From Burkholderiaceae bacterium (lineage in GTDB: Bacteria > Pseudomonadota > Gammaproteobacteria > Burkholderiales > Burkholderiaceae_C), in the NCBI GenBank assembly GCA_017992055.1, contig JAGOPK010000003.1, positions 1-64,000 of the forward strand: 64,000 nucleotides of DNA, given 5' to 3'. A model generated the notes under the pieces. The model was not told where the DNA came from, ran no database searches, and saw nothing but the letters and a program-made list of their open reading frames with translations. Below are positions 41,336-50,255 of the stretch, piece after piece. A program made the translations under genes and the position numbers. The number at the start of each line of letters is the position of its first letter. Within the stretch, counting starts at the first letter, position 1.

Positions 41336-43996
41336 ATGCAGTCCACCAAGTTCCGCACGCCACGCCTGCGCCGCGACACCGTCGAGCGCGCCGCGCTGCT
41401 GGCGCGGGCGGCGGCCGGTGCCCAGGACTGCCAGGTGCTGCTGGTGCAGGCACCGGCCGGCTTTGGCAAGACCACCTTGCTGGCCCAGCTGGCCGGCCTG
41501 CTGGGCCAGCGGCCCGACTGCCACCTGGCCTGGCTGACGCTGGACAGCGACGACAGCGACGCCAACCGGCTGATGGCGGCCCTGCTCAGCGCGCTGCGCC
41601 AGCTGCCGCTGGAGTGGACGGTGGATGCCGACAGCCTGCTGGGCCAGGTGCACGACGACGGACCGGCTGCGCGCTCGGCCCTGGTGCCGGTGCACAACGC
41701 GCTGGCCAGCTATGGCGGCGAGCGCGCCTGGCTGGTCATCGACGACCTGCACCGCGTGACCGATGCGGCGGCGCTGCGCCTGCTGGACCTGCTGCTGGAC
41801 CGGCTGCCGCCCGAGGTGGGCGTGCTGCTGGGCTCGCGCACCGAGCCGGCGCTGTCGCTGGCACGCTGGCGCGTGCGCGGCCAGCTGGCCGAGGTGATGG
41901 CCCAGGACCTGCAGTTCGGCCTGGCCGATGCCCAGGCCCTGCTCAGCGCCCGCGGCCTGGACAACTGCCCGGTCGACTGGCTGAACACCGCGCTGGCCCG
42001 CACCAATGGCTGGGCCGCCGGGCTGCAGCTGCTGGCCGGGGCGCGGGCCGGGCGCGACAGCCTGGGCCCGATGCCACCGGGCGCCCAGGCCATCGGCACC
42101 ACCGCCCACCGCCACCTGTTCGAGTTCTTCGCCAGCGAGGTGCTGGCCGAGCTGCCGCTGGACCTGCGCCAGTTCGTGCTGCAGTGCTCAGTGCTGGCCG
42201 AGCTGAGCCCGGCCCTGTGCGAGGCCGTCACCGGCCGCAGCGACAGCCGCCGCGTGCTGGAGGCGCTGTACCGCCGCCACCTGTTCCTCAGCGCGCTCGA
42301 CGACGCGCTGCCGGTGCTGCGCTTCCACGACCTGTTCCTGGACTTTCTGCGCAGCGAGCTGCAGCGCCAGGCGCCCGAGCAGCTGGCCCTGCTGCATGCG
42401 CGCGCCGCCCAGGCCGAGCCGCAGGCCCAGCGTGCCGTCGGCCACTGGCTGCAGGCCGGCGCCTGGGACCCGGCCCTGGCGGCCATGCTGGTCAGCGCGG
42501 GCGAGCTGCTGCCCAGCGGCGGCACCGCGCGCATCGAGCGCTGGCTGGCCCAGCTGCCGCCCTCGGTGCGCGGCTCGCGGCCGGCGGTGGCCTATCTGCG
42601 CGGCCTGTGCGCCTGGTCGGCCTGGAACTGGCCGCTGGCGCGCGACAGCTTCCGCCAGGCCTGCGACGGCTGGCGTGATGCCGGCGAGCACGAGGCCGCG
42701 GTCGATGCGCTGGCCATGCTCGGCGCCTGCCACAACGGCATGGGCGAGCTGGCCAGCGCGCGCGCCGTGCTCGACCAGGTGGCGCAGCGCAGCCAGCCGC
42801 TGTCGGCGGCGCAGCAGGTGCCGTTCGACTCGCTGCGGGCCTGGTCGTCACTGGCCAATGGCGAGCTGGCGCAGGTCGGCCCGGCGCTGGCGCGCATGGC
42901 CGTGCACGTGGCCCAGGCGCCCGCCACGCGCTATCCCAGCGTGGTCGACATGGGCTACGGCCACCTGGTCGGCCTGCCCGGCACGCGGCAGGCCATCGAA
43001 CAGCTGCTCCAGCTGTGCCGGCCGCAGCCCGACGATGCGCGCGAGCTGGCGCTGCCGGCGCTGGACGCCTGGCTGGCCTTCTGGCATGGCGAGCGGGCGA
43101 CGGTGGAGCCGGTGCTGCGCCACCTGCAGCACCAGCAGTCGCAGATGCCGGCGGTGCTGATGCTGGCCATCAGCTGCCAGCAGCTGACCGCCCTGCACCG
43201 GGCCGTGCTGGGCGAGCACGAGCAGGCCCTGGCCGCCTGGACGCTGGGCCAGCAGGCGCTGCAGTCGCCGCAGGCCGCCGGCCTGCGCCCGGGCTGGCAG
43301 CGCATCTACCTGCATGTGCGCGCCCGCCTGCACTGGATGGCCCAGGACGGCGCGGCCCTGTCGGCCCTGCTGCCCCGGCTGGGCGCGCCGCGCAACGAGC
43401 AGGAATGGCCGATGCTGGACATGGCCGCCGCCCAGGCCCTGGGCCAGGGCGCGCTGCTGCGTGGCGAGCGCGCGCTGGCCCGCGCCCAGCTGGAGCAGGC
43501 CGTGCAACTGCACCAGCGCCTGCGCCTGCCGGTGTTCTTCGGCGATCCGCGGCTGTCGCTGGCGATGGCGCTGCAGGAAGCCGGCGACGAGCCCGCGGCC
43601 CTGGCCTGGTTTGCCCAGGTGCTGGACGAGGCCGCCGAGGCCGACCAGCTGGGGCCGCTGCTGGTCGAGCCGGCGCCGCGCCTGGAGCGGCTGTGGCAGC
43701 GCTGGCTGGGCCTGCCACGCTCGCCGGCCACGGCCCGTGCCGAGGCCTTGCATGGCCGCTGGCAGGCCTGGCGCAGCGCGCCCGCCGGCGCGGCCGCGGA
43801 CGACGGCCTGGCCGAGCTGCTGTCCGAGCGCGAGCGCGAGGTGCTGCAGCTGCTGGCCGGCGGCCAGAGCAACAAGCAGATCGCGCGCGACCTGGACATC
43901 AGCCCGCACACCGTCAAGCGCCATGTGGCCAACATCCTTGCCAAGCTGGTGGTCGATACGCGCACCCAGGCGGCCGCCCGCTGGCTGCTGCGCTGA
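41336..43996 (+). CDS. MalT-like LuxR-family ATP-dependent regulator
   Basis: An 886-residue STAND-class activator. Walker [10 protein letters not shown] is at 39-47, Walker B-like [10 protein letters not shown] near 135, a helical superhelix of TPR-type repeats occupies the middle, and a C-terminal LuxR helix-turn-helix covers roughly 825-880 ([20 protein letters not shown], then [16 protein letters not shown]). Such proteins bind an inducer and ATP, oligomerise and activate operons for carbon use. A TAGAAT -10-like element (41323-41328) ends only seven bases before the ATG, so the mRNA may have almost no leader. The target is not evident; the adjacent rpiB-like/aspDH pair 175 bases downstream is one candidate. 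Confidence 0.92.
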   Translation: MQSTKFRTPRLRRDTVERAALLARAAAGAQDCQVLLVQAPAGFGKTTLLAQLAGLLGQRPDCHLAWLTLDSDDSDANRLMAALLSALRQLPLEWTVDADSLLGQVHDDGPAARSALVPVHNALASYGGERAWLVIDDLHRVTDAAALRLLDLLLDRLPPEVGVLLGSRTEPALSLARWRVRGQLAEVMAQDLQFGLADAQALLSARGLDNCPVDWLNTALARTNGWAAGLQLLAGARAGRDSLGPMPPGAQAIGTTAHRHLFEFFASEVLAELPLDLRQFVLQCSVLAELSPALCEAVTGRSDSRRVLEALYRRHLFLSALDDALPVLRFHDLFLDFLRSELQRQAPEQLALLHARAAQAEPQAQRAVGHWLQAGAWDPALAAMLVSAGELLPSGGTARIERWLAQLPPSVRGSRPAVAYLRGLCAWSAWNWPLARDSFRQACDGWRDAGEHEAAVDALAMLGACHNGMGELASARAVLDQVAQRSQPLSAAQQVPFDSLRAWSSLANGELAQVGPALARMAVHVAQAPATRYPSVVDMGYGHLVGLPGTRQAIEQLLQLCRPQPDDARELALPALDAWLAFWHGERATVEPVLRHLQHQQSQMPAVLMLAISCQQLTALHRAVLGEHEQALAAWTLGQQALQSPQAAGLRPGWQRIYLHVRARLHWMAQDGAALSALLPRLGAPRNEQEWPMLDMAAAQALGQGALLRGERALARAQLEQAVQLHQRLRLPVFFGDPRLSLAMALQEAGDEPAALAWFAQVLDEAAEADQLGPLLVEPAPRLERLWQRWLGLPRSPATARAEALHGRWQAWRSAPAGAAADDGLAELLSEREREVLQLLAGGQSNKQIARDLDISPHTVKRHVANILAKLVVDTRTQAAARWLLR

Positions 43997-44054
43997 CCGG
44001 CCGGCAGAAACCCGAGACGAAGGTCCAGCCACCCTGCGGGCCGTGAAAATCACA

Positions 44055-44071
44055 ATGAACCGCTGTTTCAT
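44055..44071. promoter_or_regulatory. Inverted repeat upstream of the RpiB-like gene
   Basis: ATGAACCGCTGTTTCAT forms a symmetrical element (ATGAA and TTCAT with near-matching flanks) about 100 bases before the RpiB-like start. It sits in a locally AT-richer part of the 174-base gap after the MalT-like gene. A GTGAAAATCAC symmetry lies just upstream at 44043-44053. Either could be an operator; no known consensus was matched. Confidence 0.3.
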
Positions 44072-44170
44072 AAATCCGCAGGTTCGCGGCACAATCCGTC
44101 CGCGCAGGGGCTGAGTCCCTGCTTGCGCCGCCCCGTCCCGTCTTCCGCCCTCAGCACCAAGGTCACCGCC

Positions 44171-44812
44171 ATGAAGATCGCCCTCATCATCGAGAACAGC
44201 CAGGCTGCCAAGTCCGACATCGTCTACAACGCGCTGAAGAGCGTGGCCGAGCCGCTGGGCAACAGCGTGCACCACTACGGCATGTACACGCCCGAGGACA
44301 AGGCCTCGCTGACCTATGTGATGAACGGCCTGCTGGCCGGCATCCTGCTCAACTCCAAGGCCGCCGACTTCGTGGTCACCGGCTGCGGCACCGGCATGGG
44401 CTCGATGCTGGCCTGCAACAGCATGCCCGGCGTGTTCTGCGGCCTGGTCATCGACCCCACCGACGCCTTCTTGTTCGGCCAGATCAACGACGGCAACTGC
44501 CTGTCCATGCCCTATGCCAAGGGCTTTGGCTGGGCCGCCGAGCTGAACCTGCAGGACTGCTACCGCAAGCTGTTCGAGGTCGAGCGCGGCGTCGGCTATC
44601 CCAAGGAGCGGGCCGCCATCATGGCCAAGAACCGCGGCATCCTGAAGGACCTGAAGGCCGCTTCCTGCCGCGACATGCTGAGCGTGCTGAAGTCGGTGGA
44701 CCAGGATCTGCTGAAGGCCGCCGTGTCGGGCGAGAAGTTCCAGCAGCAGTTCTTCCCCAACTGCCAGGACGACGCCATCGGCTCCTACATCCGCGGCGTG
44801 CTGGGCGCCTGA
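44171..44812 (+). CDS. RpiB/LacA/LacB family sugar-phosphate isomerase-like protein
   Basis: A 213-residue protein, longer than the usual RpiB of about 150. It begins KIALIIENSQAAKSDIVYNA and has the family loop VTGCGTGMGSMLACNS with Cys72 at the position of the catalytic Cys of RpiB. NDGNCLSMPYAKGFGWAAEL replaces the usual HNDANVL region, and the C-terminal 60 residues are an extension. Family members interconvert aldose and ketose phosphates; this subgroup has no characterised role known to me. The ATG at 44171 is taken from the conserved start. It precedes the aspartate dehydrogenase-like gene by 11 bases, so a joint function is likely. Confidence 0.8.
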   Translation: MKIALIIENSQAAKSDIVYNALKSVAEPLGNSVHHYGMYTPEDKASLTYVMNGLLAGILLNSKAADFVVTGCGTGMGSMLACNSMPGVFCGLVIDPTDAFLFGQINDGNCLSMPYAKGFGWAAELNLQDCYRKLFEVERGVGYPKERAAIMAKNRGILKDLKAASCRDMLSVLKSVDQDLLKAAVSGEKFQQQFFPNCQDDAIGSYIRGVLGA

Positions 44813-44823
44813 GCGCCAGACCG

Positions 44824-45654
44824 ATGACGCCGCGCCGCGTCGGCCTGATCGGCTGGGGCTCCATCGGCCAGACCCTGCTGCAGGCCTGGGCGCGCCAGCC
44901 GGTGCCCGGCCACCAGGCGGCGGCGCTGCTGCTGCGGCCGGCCCAGCTGCAGGCCGCACGCGAGGCGCAGGCCCGCAACGAGCTGCCGCCCGGACTGCTG
45001 CCGATGGACGACGCGGCCGCCTTCCTGGCCGCGCCGCTGGACCTGGTGGTCGAGGCCGCCGGCCAGGGCGCGGTGCGCGAGCTGGGCGAGGCCGTGCTGC
45101 GCAGCGGCCGCGACCTGATGCTGCTGTCGGTGGGCGCGCTGACCGACGATGCGCTGCGCGAGCGCCTGCAGGCGGCGGCCGTCCAGGCCGGCGTGCGCCT
45201 GCTGCTGCCGGTGGGCGCCATCGCCGGGCTGGACGGCCTGCTGGCCCTGCGCCAGGCCGGCTTGCGGCAGCTGACCTACACCTCCACCAAGCCGCCGCTG
45301 GCCTGGAAGGGCACGCCGGCCGAGCAGGCCGTGGACCTGGATGCGCTGAGCGTGCCGACCTGCTTTTTCAGCGGCACGGCGCGCGAGGCCGCGGCGCGCT
45401 TTCCCAAGAACGCCAACCTGGCCGCCACCGTGGCCCTGGCCGGCCTGGGCCTGGACCGGACGCGGGTGGAACTGATCGCCGACCCGGGCGCCACCGGCAA
45501 CCGCGGCCAGATCGAGGCCCTGGGCGACGACTCGCGGCTGAGCATCACCGTGGCCGGCCTGGGCTCGGCCAGCAACCCGAAAAGCTCGCGCATCACCGGC
45601 CTGAGCGTGCTGTCGGCGCTGGCCAATGGGGCCTCGCCGCTGGGCTACGTCTGA
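44824..45654 (+). CDS. Aspartate dehydrogenase-like oxidoreductase
   Basis: A 276-residue protein. The N-terminal Rossmann motif is GLIGWGSIGQTLL, then EAAGQGAVRELGEAVL and LLSVGALTDD; the DUF108 dehydrogenase domain includes TKPPLAWKGTPAEQAVD and RFPKNANLAATVALAGLGLD. Family members convert L-aspartate to iminoaspartate/oxaloacetate with NAD(P). In characterised enzymes a His lies in a N-x-H-x-I-E motif after the ADP-x-A-T segment; here that site reads NRGQIEA, with Gly in place of His. Activity on aspartate is therefore uncertain. It is coupled to the RpiB-like gene and converges on ubiT with three bases between stops. Confidence 0.82.
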   Translation: MTPRRVGLIGWGSIGQTLLQAWARQPVPGHQAAALLLRPAQLQAAREAQARNELPPGLLPMDDAAAFLAAPLDLVVEAAGQGAVRELGEAVLRSGRDLMLLSVGALTDDALRERLQAAAVQAGVRLLLPVGAIAGLDGLLALRQAGLRQLTYTSTKPPLAWKGTPAEQAVDLDALSVPTCFFSGTAREAAARFPKNANLAATVALAGLGLDRTRVELIADPGATGNRGQIEALGDDSRLSITVAGLGSASNPKSSRITGLSVLSALANGASPLGYV

Positions 45655-45657
45655 GCC

Positions 45658-46104
45658 TCAGCCACCTGCTGCCGGCCCCACCGGCCACAGCGGACCCAGG
45701 GCATCGAGCGAGTTCTTCAGCAGCAGGCCCAGCTCGGTATCGCCTTCCATCATCAGCACGCGGTCGAAGAACAGCCGGTCGGGATCGTCCAGGCCGCGGG
45801 CCAGGCGCCACCAGCCCGAGGCCCGGGCCGCGATGCGCAGATCCACCGCTTTGCGGTCGCCGGCGGCTGCAAAGCCCCGGGCGTCGGCGCTCAGGCGCAG
45901 GCGCCAGCCCAGGTCGCTGACCTCCAGCGCGATCACGCGGCCGGCCAGGCCCTGGCGCAGCTCGGCCGGAAAGCGCGGCCACAGACCGCGGTTCAGGGCC
46001 AGCGCGGCCAGCGCTGACGGCGGCGCGCTGGGCAGGCGTGCCAGGCGGCTGGCCAGCAGGGCCTGGGCGCGGGCCAGCGGCGGCGGCAGCGTGCGCGGGC
46101 TCAC
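45658..46104 (-). CDS. ubiT: Ubiquinone biosynthesis accessory factor UbiT (SCP2 domain)
   Basis: A 148-residue protein consisting of an N-terminal helical lead (PRTLPPPLARAQALLASRLA) and an SCP2-like lipid-binding domain (about 55-140, LEVSDLGWRLRLSADARGFA, GDTELGLLLKNSLDAL). UbiT is the lipid-carrying scaffold of oxygen-independent ubiquinone synthesis, the anaerobic counterpart of UbiJ. The start is a GTG at 46104 overlapping the ubiV stop (GTGA). An open frame upstream to 46572 is a shadow of ubiV. It ends the nos-ubi gene run. Confidence 0.88.
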   Translation of the reverse strand: MSPRTLPPPLARAQALLASRLARLPSAPPSALAALALNRGLWPRFPAELRQGLAGRVIALEVSDLGWRLRLSADARGFAAAGDRKAVDLRIAARASGWWRLARGLDDPDRLFFDRVLMMEGDTELGLLLKNSLDALGPLWPVGPAAGG

Positions 46105-47057
46105 CGCGGCTCCCCCGCCAGGCCGGCCGGCGCCGGGTGCATGCCCGGCTCGCCGAAGGCATAGCCCGCCACCAGGGGCTGGGGCACGCCGGCCCGGGCC
46201 CATTGCGCCAGGCGCGGCGCGGCCGGCTGGTCGTGGTTGAGCACCGCGTCGAAGTCCTCGATCACCTGCACGAAGCCGGACGACTGGGGCGACAGCCGCA
46301 GCCGCGTGGCGCCGCTGGCATCCAGCGCGGCGCGGTGTTCGAGCAGGCAGTGCACGCCGGCCGACTGGGTCTGCGTGCCGTTGAGCACCAGGAAGGGCTG
46401 GCCTTCGGTGCTGCTCAGCAGGCGGCCGTCGGGATCGTCCAGGCAGGGATAGCCGCAGCGGTCCTTGGGCGCGCCGACATGGCGGGCGGTGAAGCAGCGG
46501 GCCGAGAACGACAGCGGCAGGCGGCCAAAGGCCCACAGCTCGGTGGCGATGGCCTGGCCGTCGGGGCGGCACACCGGCTGGGCCGGCGGGTTGATGGCGG
46601 CCACCGCCGCCAGCGGCAGCTCCACCGGCGGCACCCAGCGCAGCACGCCCAGGTCGGCATGCTCGCGCAGCGCGGCCTGGCTGTAGATGTTGATGTGCGG
46701 GCCCAGCACCAGGGGCACGCGGCCCTGCAGCAGGGCCAGGGCCGAGGCGTCGCCGGCCTCCACCGCATGGCAGGCCTGCTCGCCATGGCGCTCGATCAGG
46801 CGCAGGTCGGCCTCGGTCTCCACCAGGGCCTGGGTGGCCAGCAGCACCTGCTTGCCGGCCTGGGTCAGCTCGCGGCCCAGGGCCAGCCAGTCGTCCAGGC
46901 GCAGCTCGCGGCGGCGGGCGCAGACCACCTCGCCCAGCACCACGCAGTCGGCCGGCGAATCGGCGATGTCGGCATAAAAGGCCAGCAGGCGCTCACGCGG
47001 CCAGAAGTAGAGCAGCGGGCCGACGCTGAGGCCGTAGCGCAAGGGGCTTGGGTTCAT
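46101..47057 (-). CDS. ubiV: Ubiquinone biosynthesis protein UbiV (U32 family)
   Basis: A 318-residue U32-family protein, partner of UbiU in hydroxylating the ubiquinone ring without oxygen. Cysteines for a 4Fe-4S cluster are visible: ADCVVLGEVVCARR near 37-50, and RCFTARHVGAPKDRCGYPCL near 190-210. LGPHINIYSQAAL and VPPVELPL fit the family barrel. The ATG at 47057 has AGG seven bases upstream; an ATG at 47063 would add two residues. It follows ubiU by 13 bases and overlaps ubiT. Confidence 0.92.
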   Translation of the reverse strand: MNPSPLRYGLSVGPLLYFWPRERLLAFYADIADSPADCVVLGEVVCARRRELRLDDWLALGRELTQAGKQVLLATQALVETEADLRLIERHGEQACHAVEAGDASALALLQGRVPLVLGPHINIYSQAALREHADLGVLRWVPPVELPLAAVAAINPPAQPVCRPDGQAIATELWAFGRLPLSFSARCFTARHVGAPKDRCGYPCLDDPDGRLLSSTEGQPFLVLNGTQTQSAGVHCLLEHRAALDASGATRLRLSPQSSGFVQVIEDFDAVLNHDQPAAPRLAQWARAGVPQPLVAGYAFGEPGMHPAPAGLAGEPR

Positions 47058-47070
47058 GGGCATGCCTGGG

Positions 47071-48108
47071 TCAGCGCCAGGGCCGCTCATAGGCGCCCAG
47101 CGTGGTCTGCGCCCCTTCCGCATGGCGCGACAGCGTCTGCTGCCACGGCGGCTGGGGCTGGAAGTCGCGGCCTTGCTCGGCGGCCAGGCAGGCGGCGTCG
47201 ATGGCCGCGCGCCAGGTGCGCGTGACCTCGCCCACATAGGCCGCGCTGCGCTGGCGGCCCTCGATCTTGAAGGCGCGCACGCCCATGGCGATGAGCTGGG
47301 GCAGGATGGCCAGGGTGTTCAGGCTGGTCGGCTCCTCCAGCACATGCGAGCGCTGTCCGGCCACGTCGAAGCGGCCCTTGCACAGCGTGGGATAGCCGCG
47401 TGGCTCGTCAGGCGCGTAGTGGTCGATCAGCACCCCGCCCAGCCGGGCGCGCACGCCGTCGGCCGACTCCTGCCAGCGCACGGCCGCGGCCGGCGAGCAC
47501 ACGCCGGCGTTGTTGGGCGACTGGCCGGTGGCATAGGACGACAGCGCACAGCGGCCCTCGACCATCACGCACAGGCTGCCGAAGGCGAAGACCTCGATCT
47601 CCACCGATGTGCCTTCGATGATGCGGGCGATCTGCTCGGCCGCCACCACGCGCGGCAGCACCGCGCGCTGCACGCCGTAGCGCTGGCGGTAGAACTCGAT
47701 GGCCGCATGGCTGGTGGCCGAGGCCTGCACCGACAGGTGCAGGCGCAGCTGCGGCAGGTGGCGCGCGCAATGGCCCATCACCGCGGCATCGGCCACGATC
47801 AGCGCATCGGCGCCGAGTGCAGCGGCGCGCTCGGCGGCGGCAAACCAGGGGCCGGGCGCGCGGGCATCGGCAAAGGTGTTCAGCGCCATCAGCACCTGCA
47901 CGCCACGCTGGTGGGCGAAGGCAATGCCTTCGCGGATCTGCGCCTCGTCGAAGTTCAGGCCGGCGAAGTTGCGGGCATTGGTGGCGTCCTTCAGGCCCAG
48001 GTAGACGGCGTCGGCGCCGGCCTCCACGGCCACGGTGAGGGCGCGCAGGCTGCCGGCCGGGCAGACCAGGTGCGGGCGCGGGATCGGGGCAGGGCGGGCG
48101 GCAGACAT
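47071..48108 (-). CDS. ubiU: Ubiquinone biosynthesis protein UbiU (U32 family)
   Basis: A 345-residue U32-family protein that with UbiV forms the Fe-S heterodimer introducing ring hydroxyls from a source other than O2. It starts HLVCPAGSLRALTVAVEAGA, has AVYLGLKDATNARNFAGLNF, and holds four cysteines in the expected order (GSLCVMVEGRCALSSYATGQ, NAGVCSP, TLCKGRF). FKIEGRQRSAAYVGEVTRTW is the usual C-terminal signature. The ATG at 48108 lies 52 bases after the second nosL-like gene on the same strand, so it probably belongs to the nos transcript and inherits its anaerobic control. Confidence 0.93.
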   Translation of the reverse strand: MSAARPAPIPRPHLVCPAGSLRALTVAVEAGADAVYLGLKDATNARNFAGLNFDEAQIREGIAFAHQRGVQVLMALNTFADARAPGPWFAAAERAAALGADALIVADAAVMGHCARHLPQLRLHLSVQASATSHAAIEFYRQRYGVQRAVLPRVVAAEQIARIIEGTSVEIEVFAFGSLCVMVEGRCALSSYATGQSPNNAGVCSPAAAVRWQESADGVRARLGGVLIDHYAPDEPRGYPTLCKGRFDVAGQRSHVLEEPTSLNTLAILPQLIAMGVRAFKIEGRQRSAAYVGEVTRTWRAAIDAACLAAEQGRDFQPQPPWQQTLSRHAEGAQTTLGAYERPWR

Positions 48109-48131
48109 GCGGTGAGGCGGGCAGGAGGGGC

Positions 48132-48157
48132 GGTATCGACGATCGGTATTGACGGTC
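48132..48157. repeat. Two-copy 13-bp tandem repeat between the nos and ubi genes
   Basis: GGTATCGACGATC is followed directly by GGTATTGACGGTC and then GG. Eleven of thirteen bases agree. It occupies half of the 52-base gap between nosL2 and ubiU. It could be a regulator-binding direct repeat or a simple duplication. Confidence 0.55.
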
Positions 48158-48160
48158 GGA

Positions 48161-48799
48161 TCAGAGGTGGCGGTGCGGCGCCTGGCGCTGCAGGCCCTCG
48201 GGCAGGGCCAGGCGCAGCGCCTCGGCGCGCACCGGCGTGCCACCGGCCTCGGCGATGAAGGCGGCGGCCGCGCCGGCATCGGCAAAGGCCGGCAGGTCCT
48301 CGGTGCGCATCGGCCCCAGCGCACGCGAGCCCTGCACGAACACCGCCTGCTGCAGCGGCAGCCAGCCGCCGCCGCGGTGGTCGGACGCAAACAGCGCGCG
48401 CAGTTGCTGCAGGCTGCGTCCACGCTGGTAGCGCGGCACGGCCTGCAGGTACAGGAACAGATGGGCCGGCGTGTCGAAGAACTGCGCCGCACCATCGTCG
48501 AAGACGGCCATCGCGGCCCACAGCGGGTGGCGCGCGGCAAACATGCCGCAGACCGGGCAGCGGGCCTCGGCCGGCACCGGCCGCGCGGCCAGCGGCGACA
48601 GGCCCGAGGCCGGATCGAAGGGCGTGGGCGGGGCCAGGATGCAGACCTCGTCGGGCAGGGCCGGCACGGCGCGCCGCGAGGCCGCGGCCACGCCGGCGCG
48701 GGCCAGCAGGCCGCCGGCCAGCACCGTGCCCAGGCCGGCCGCGGTGCCCAGCAGCAGGCGCCGGCGCAGGCGCGGGCAGGGGGGCGATGCCGTGCCCAT
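48161..48799 (-). CDS. NosL-like copper-binding protein 2
   Basis: A 212-residue exported protein with a twin-arginine-like signal (RLRRRLLLGTAAGLGTVLAG) but no lipobox. The mature part carries RCPVCGMFAARHPLWAAM, the Cx2CGM copper-binding motif of the NosL family, and FFDTPAHLFLYL. NosL delivers Cu(I) for assembly of the CuZ site of NosZ. The ATG at 48799 overlaps the stop of nosL (ATGA). Two NosL-domain genes in tandem are unusual; this one lacks the lipid anchor and may shuttle copper in the periplasm or serve another protein. Confidence 0.82.
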   Translation of the reverse strand: MGTASPPCPRLRRRLLLGTAAGLGTVLAGGLLARAGVAAASRRAVPALPDEVCILAPPTPFDPASGLSPLAARPVPAEARCPVCGMFAARHPLWAAMAVFDDGAAQFFDTPAHLFLYLQAVPRYQRGRSLQQLRALFASDHRGGGWLPLQQAVFVQGSRALGPMRTEDLPAFADAGAAAAFIAEAGGTPVRAEALRLALPEGLQRQAPHRHL

Positions 48800-49380
48800 C
48801 ACATGCGCGTGTCGTGCAGCGCGCCGCCCGACAGGTCGACCATCTCGGGCTTGAGCTCGGCAAAGGCCAGCACGCGCCCGCCGTGCTGTTGGGCAAAGGC
48901 CCGGGCGGCCGCGGCATCGGCAAAGCTGGCGGCGGTGGCGCCCATCGAGCCCTTGCGCCGGCTGCCCAGCACATAGTGGGCGCTGCTCGCGGCGATCCAG
49001 TGGCCACGCGGCTGCTCCCAGTTGGCGCGGGCCATGTCCTGCACCCAGGCGCCACGCAGCTTGCGCAGCTGCTCGGGCCGCAGCATCACGTTCAGCAGCT
49101 CGATGGTGTCGCAGTACCACTCGGGCTGGGCCTGGCCGCTGACCAGGATCTGGCCCTTGGGGCCGGGGTAGTCGGCCAGCAGCATGCCGTCCAGCGCGCA
49201 GCTGGCGGCGTTGTCGAAGTTGGCGGCGGCCGCGGGGCCGCTGGCATCGTCCTGGCGGCCGCAGCCGGCCAGGGCCAGGCCGCCGAGCGCGGCCAGGCCG
49301 GCGCCGCAGCGGCACAGCAGGCGCCGCCGGCTGATCGTGGCGGTGGCGGTGGCGGTGGTGGTGTGGGAGGGGGAGGTCAT
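48799..49380 (-). CDS. nosL: Copper chaperone lipoprotein NosL
   Basis: A 193-residue periplasmic lipoprotein. The N-terminus has both a twin-arginine stretch (ISRRRLLCRCG) and a lipobox LAGC (about 37-40), then CALDGMLLADYPGPKGQ with the metal-binding Cys and Met, and QPEWYCDTIELLNVMLRPEQ. It supplies copper for NosZ maturation with NosDFY. The ATG at 49380 overlaps the end of nosY (ATGA). The leader contains a Thr/Ala repeat (TTTATATATIS) from a GT-rich stretch of DNA, which could be slippage-prone. Confidence 0.88.
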   Translation of the reverse strand: MTSPSHTTTATATATISRRRLLCRCGAGLAALGGLALAGCGRQDDASGPAAAANFDNAASCALDGMLLADYPGPKGQILVSGQAQPEWYCDTIELLNVMLRPEQLRKLRGAWVQDMARANWEQPRGHWIAASSAHYVLGSRRKGSMGATAASFADAAAARAFAQQHGGRVLAFAELKPEMVDLSGGALHDTRM

Positions 49381-50255
49381 GGCTTGAATCTCCAGCAGGC
49401 CAGGGACAGCGGCAGTGCGATCCAGGCGGCCATGGCCGAGCCCATCAGCCAGGGATTGCCCAGCGCCGCGGGCACCAGGCTGGCCAGGCCGTAGGTGCGG
49501 CGCACGTCGTCCAGCGAAAACACGTTGAGGATGCGGAACACGTCGGCCGGGTTGAGCAGCAGCAGCCAGGCGGCGCGATCGCCGTCCAGCCAGCCACCCA
49601 GGTCGCCGCCGGTGGCCACCAGCAGGCCCAGCAGCACCAGGTCGAACACCAGCACCAGCACGAACCAGGCGGCAATCGCCAGGCCCGAGGCATGGGCGCG
49701 GTCGCGTGCCAGCGTCGACAGCAGCATGGCCAGGCTCAGAAAGGCCAGGCCCAGCAGCACCGAGCTGGCCATGAAGCCACCGTAGTGGTAAAGACCCGCC
49801 GGGCCGAAGCGGGTGAACAGCAGCACGGCCACGCCGGCCAGGCCCAGCAGCGTGGCCACGGCCAGTGCCAGCGCCAGGCCCAGGTACTTGCCCAGCAGCA
49901 GCTCGATGCGCGTGACCGGCAGGGCCAGCAGCAGGTCCAGCGAGCCGCGCTCGCGCTCGCCGACGATGCTGTCGAAGCCCAGCAGCAGCGCGATCAGCGG
50001 GATCAGGTAGATCACCAGGCTGACCAGGCTGGCGATGGTCAGCTCCAGCGAGCTGGGACCGATCTGGCCCTGGCCGGCGCCGCCGAACCAGGTGATGGCC
50101 AGCGAGAAGGCGGCAAACACCAGGCCCACTGCCAGCACCCAGCGGTTGCGCAGGCGGTCGCGGAACTCCTTGTGCGCCACCGCCAGCAGCGGGCGCCATT
50201 GCAGGCCGGCCGTGGCGGCCGTCACGTCCTGGGGGACGGGCACGGGGGATCTCAT
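49377..50255 (-). CDS. nosY: ABC transporter permease NosY
   Basis: A 292-residue inner-membrane permease with six hydrophobic segments. FRDRLRNRWVLAVGLVFAA opens it, GERERGSLDLLLALPVTR follows helix 2 and is the family's ATPase-coupling motif, and NPADVFRILNVFSLDDVRRT near 250 is typical of NosY. With NosF and NosD it forms the machine that matures the copper centre of NosZ. The ATG at 50255 overlaps nosF (ATGA). Confidence 0.93.
   Translation of the reverse strand: MRSPVPVPQDVTAATAGLQWRPLLAVAHKEFRDRLRNRWVLAVGLVFAAFSLAITWFGGAGQGQIGPSSLELTIASLVSLVIYLIPLIALLLGFDSIVGERERGSLDLLLALPVTRIELLLGKYLGLALALAVATLLGLAGVAVLLFTRFGPAGLYHYGGFMASSVLLGLAFLSLAMLLSTLARDRAHASGLAIAAWFVLVLVFDLVLLGLLVATGGDLGGWLDGDRAAWLLLLNPADVFRILNVFSLDDVRRTYGLASLVPAALGNPWLMGSAMAAWIALPLSLACWRFKP

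Noticed and set aside
44043-44053. GTGAAAATCAC as a CRP/FNR site
   Set aside because: The half-sites are only three bases apart, whereas CRP and FNR sites need six or four in the correct arrangement.
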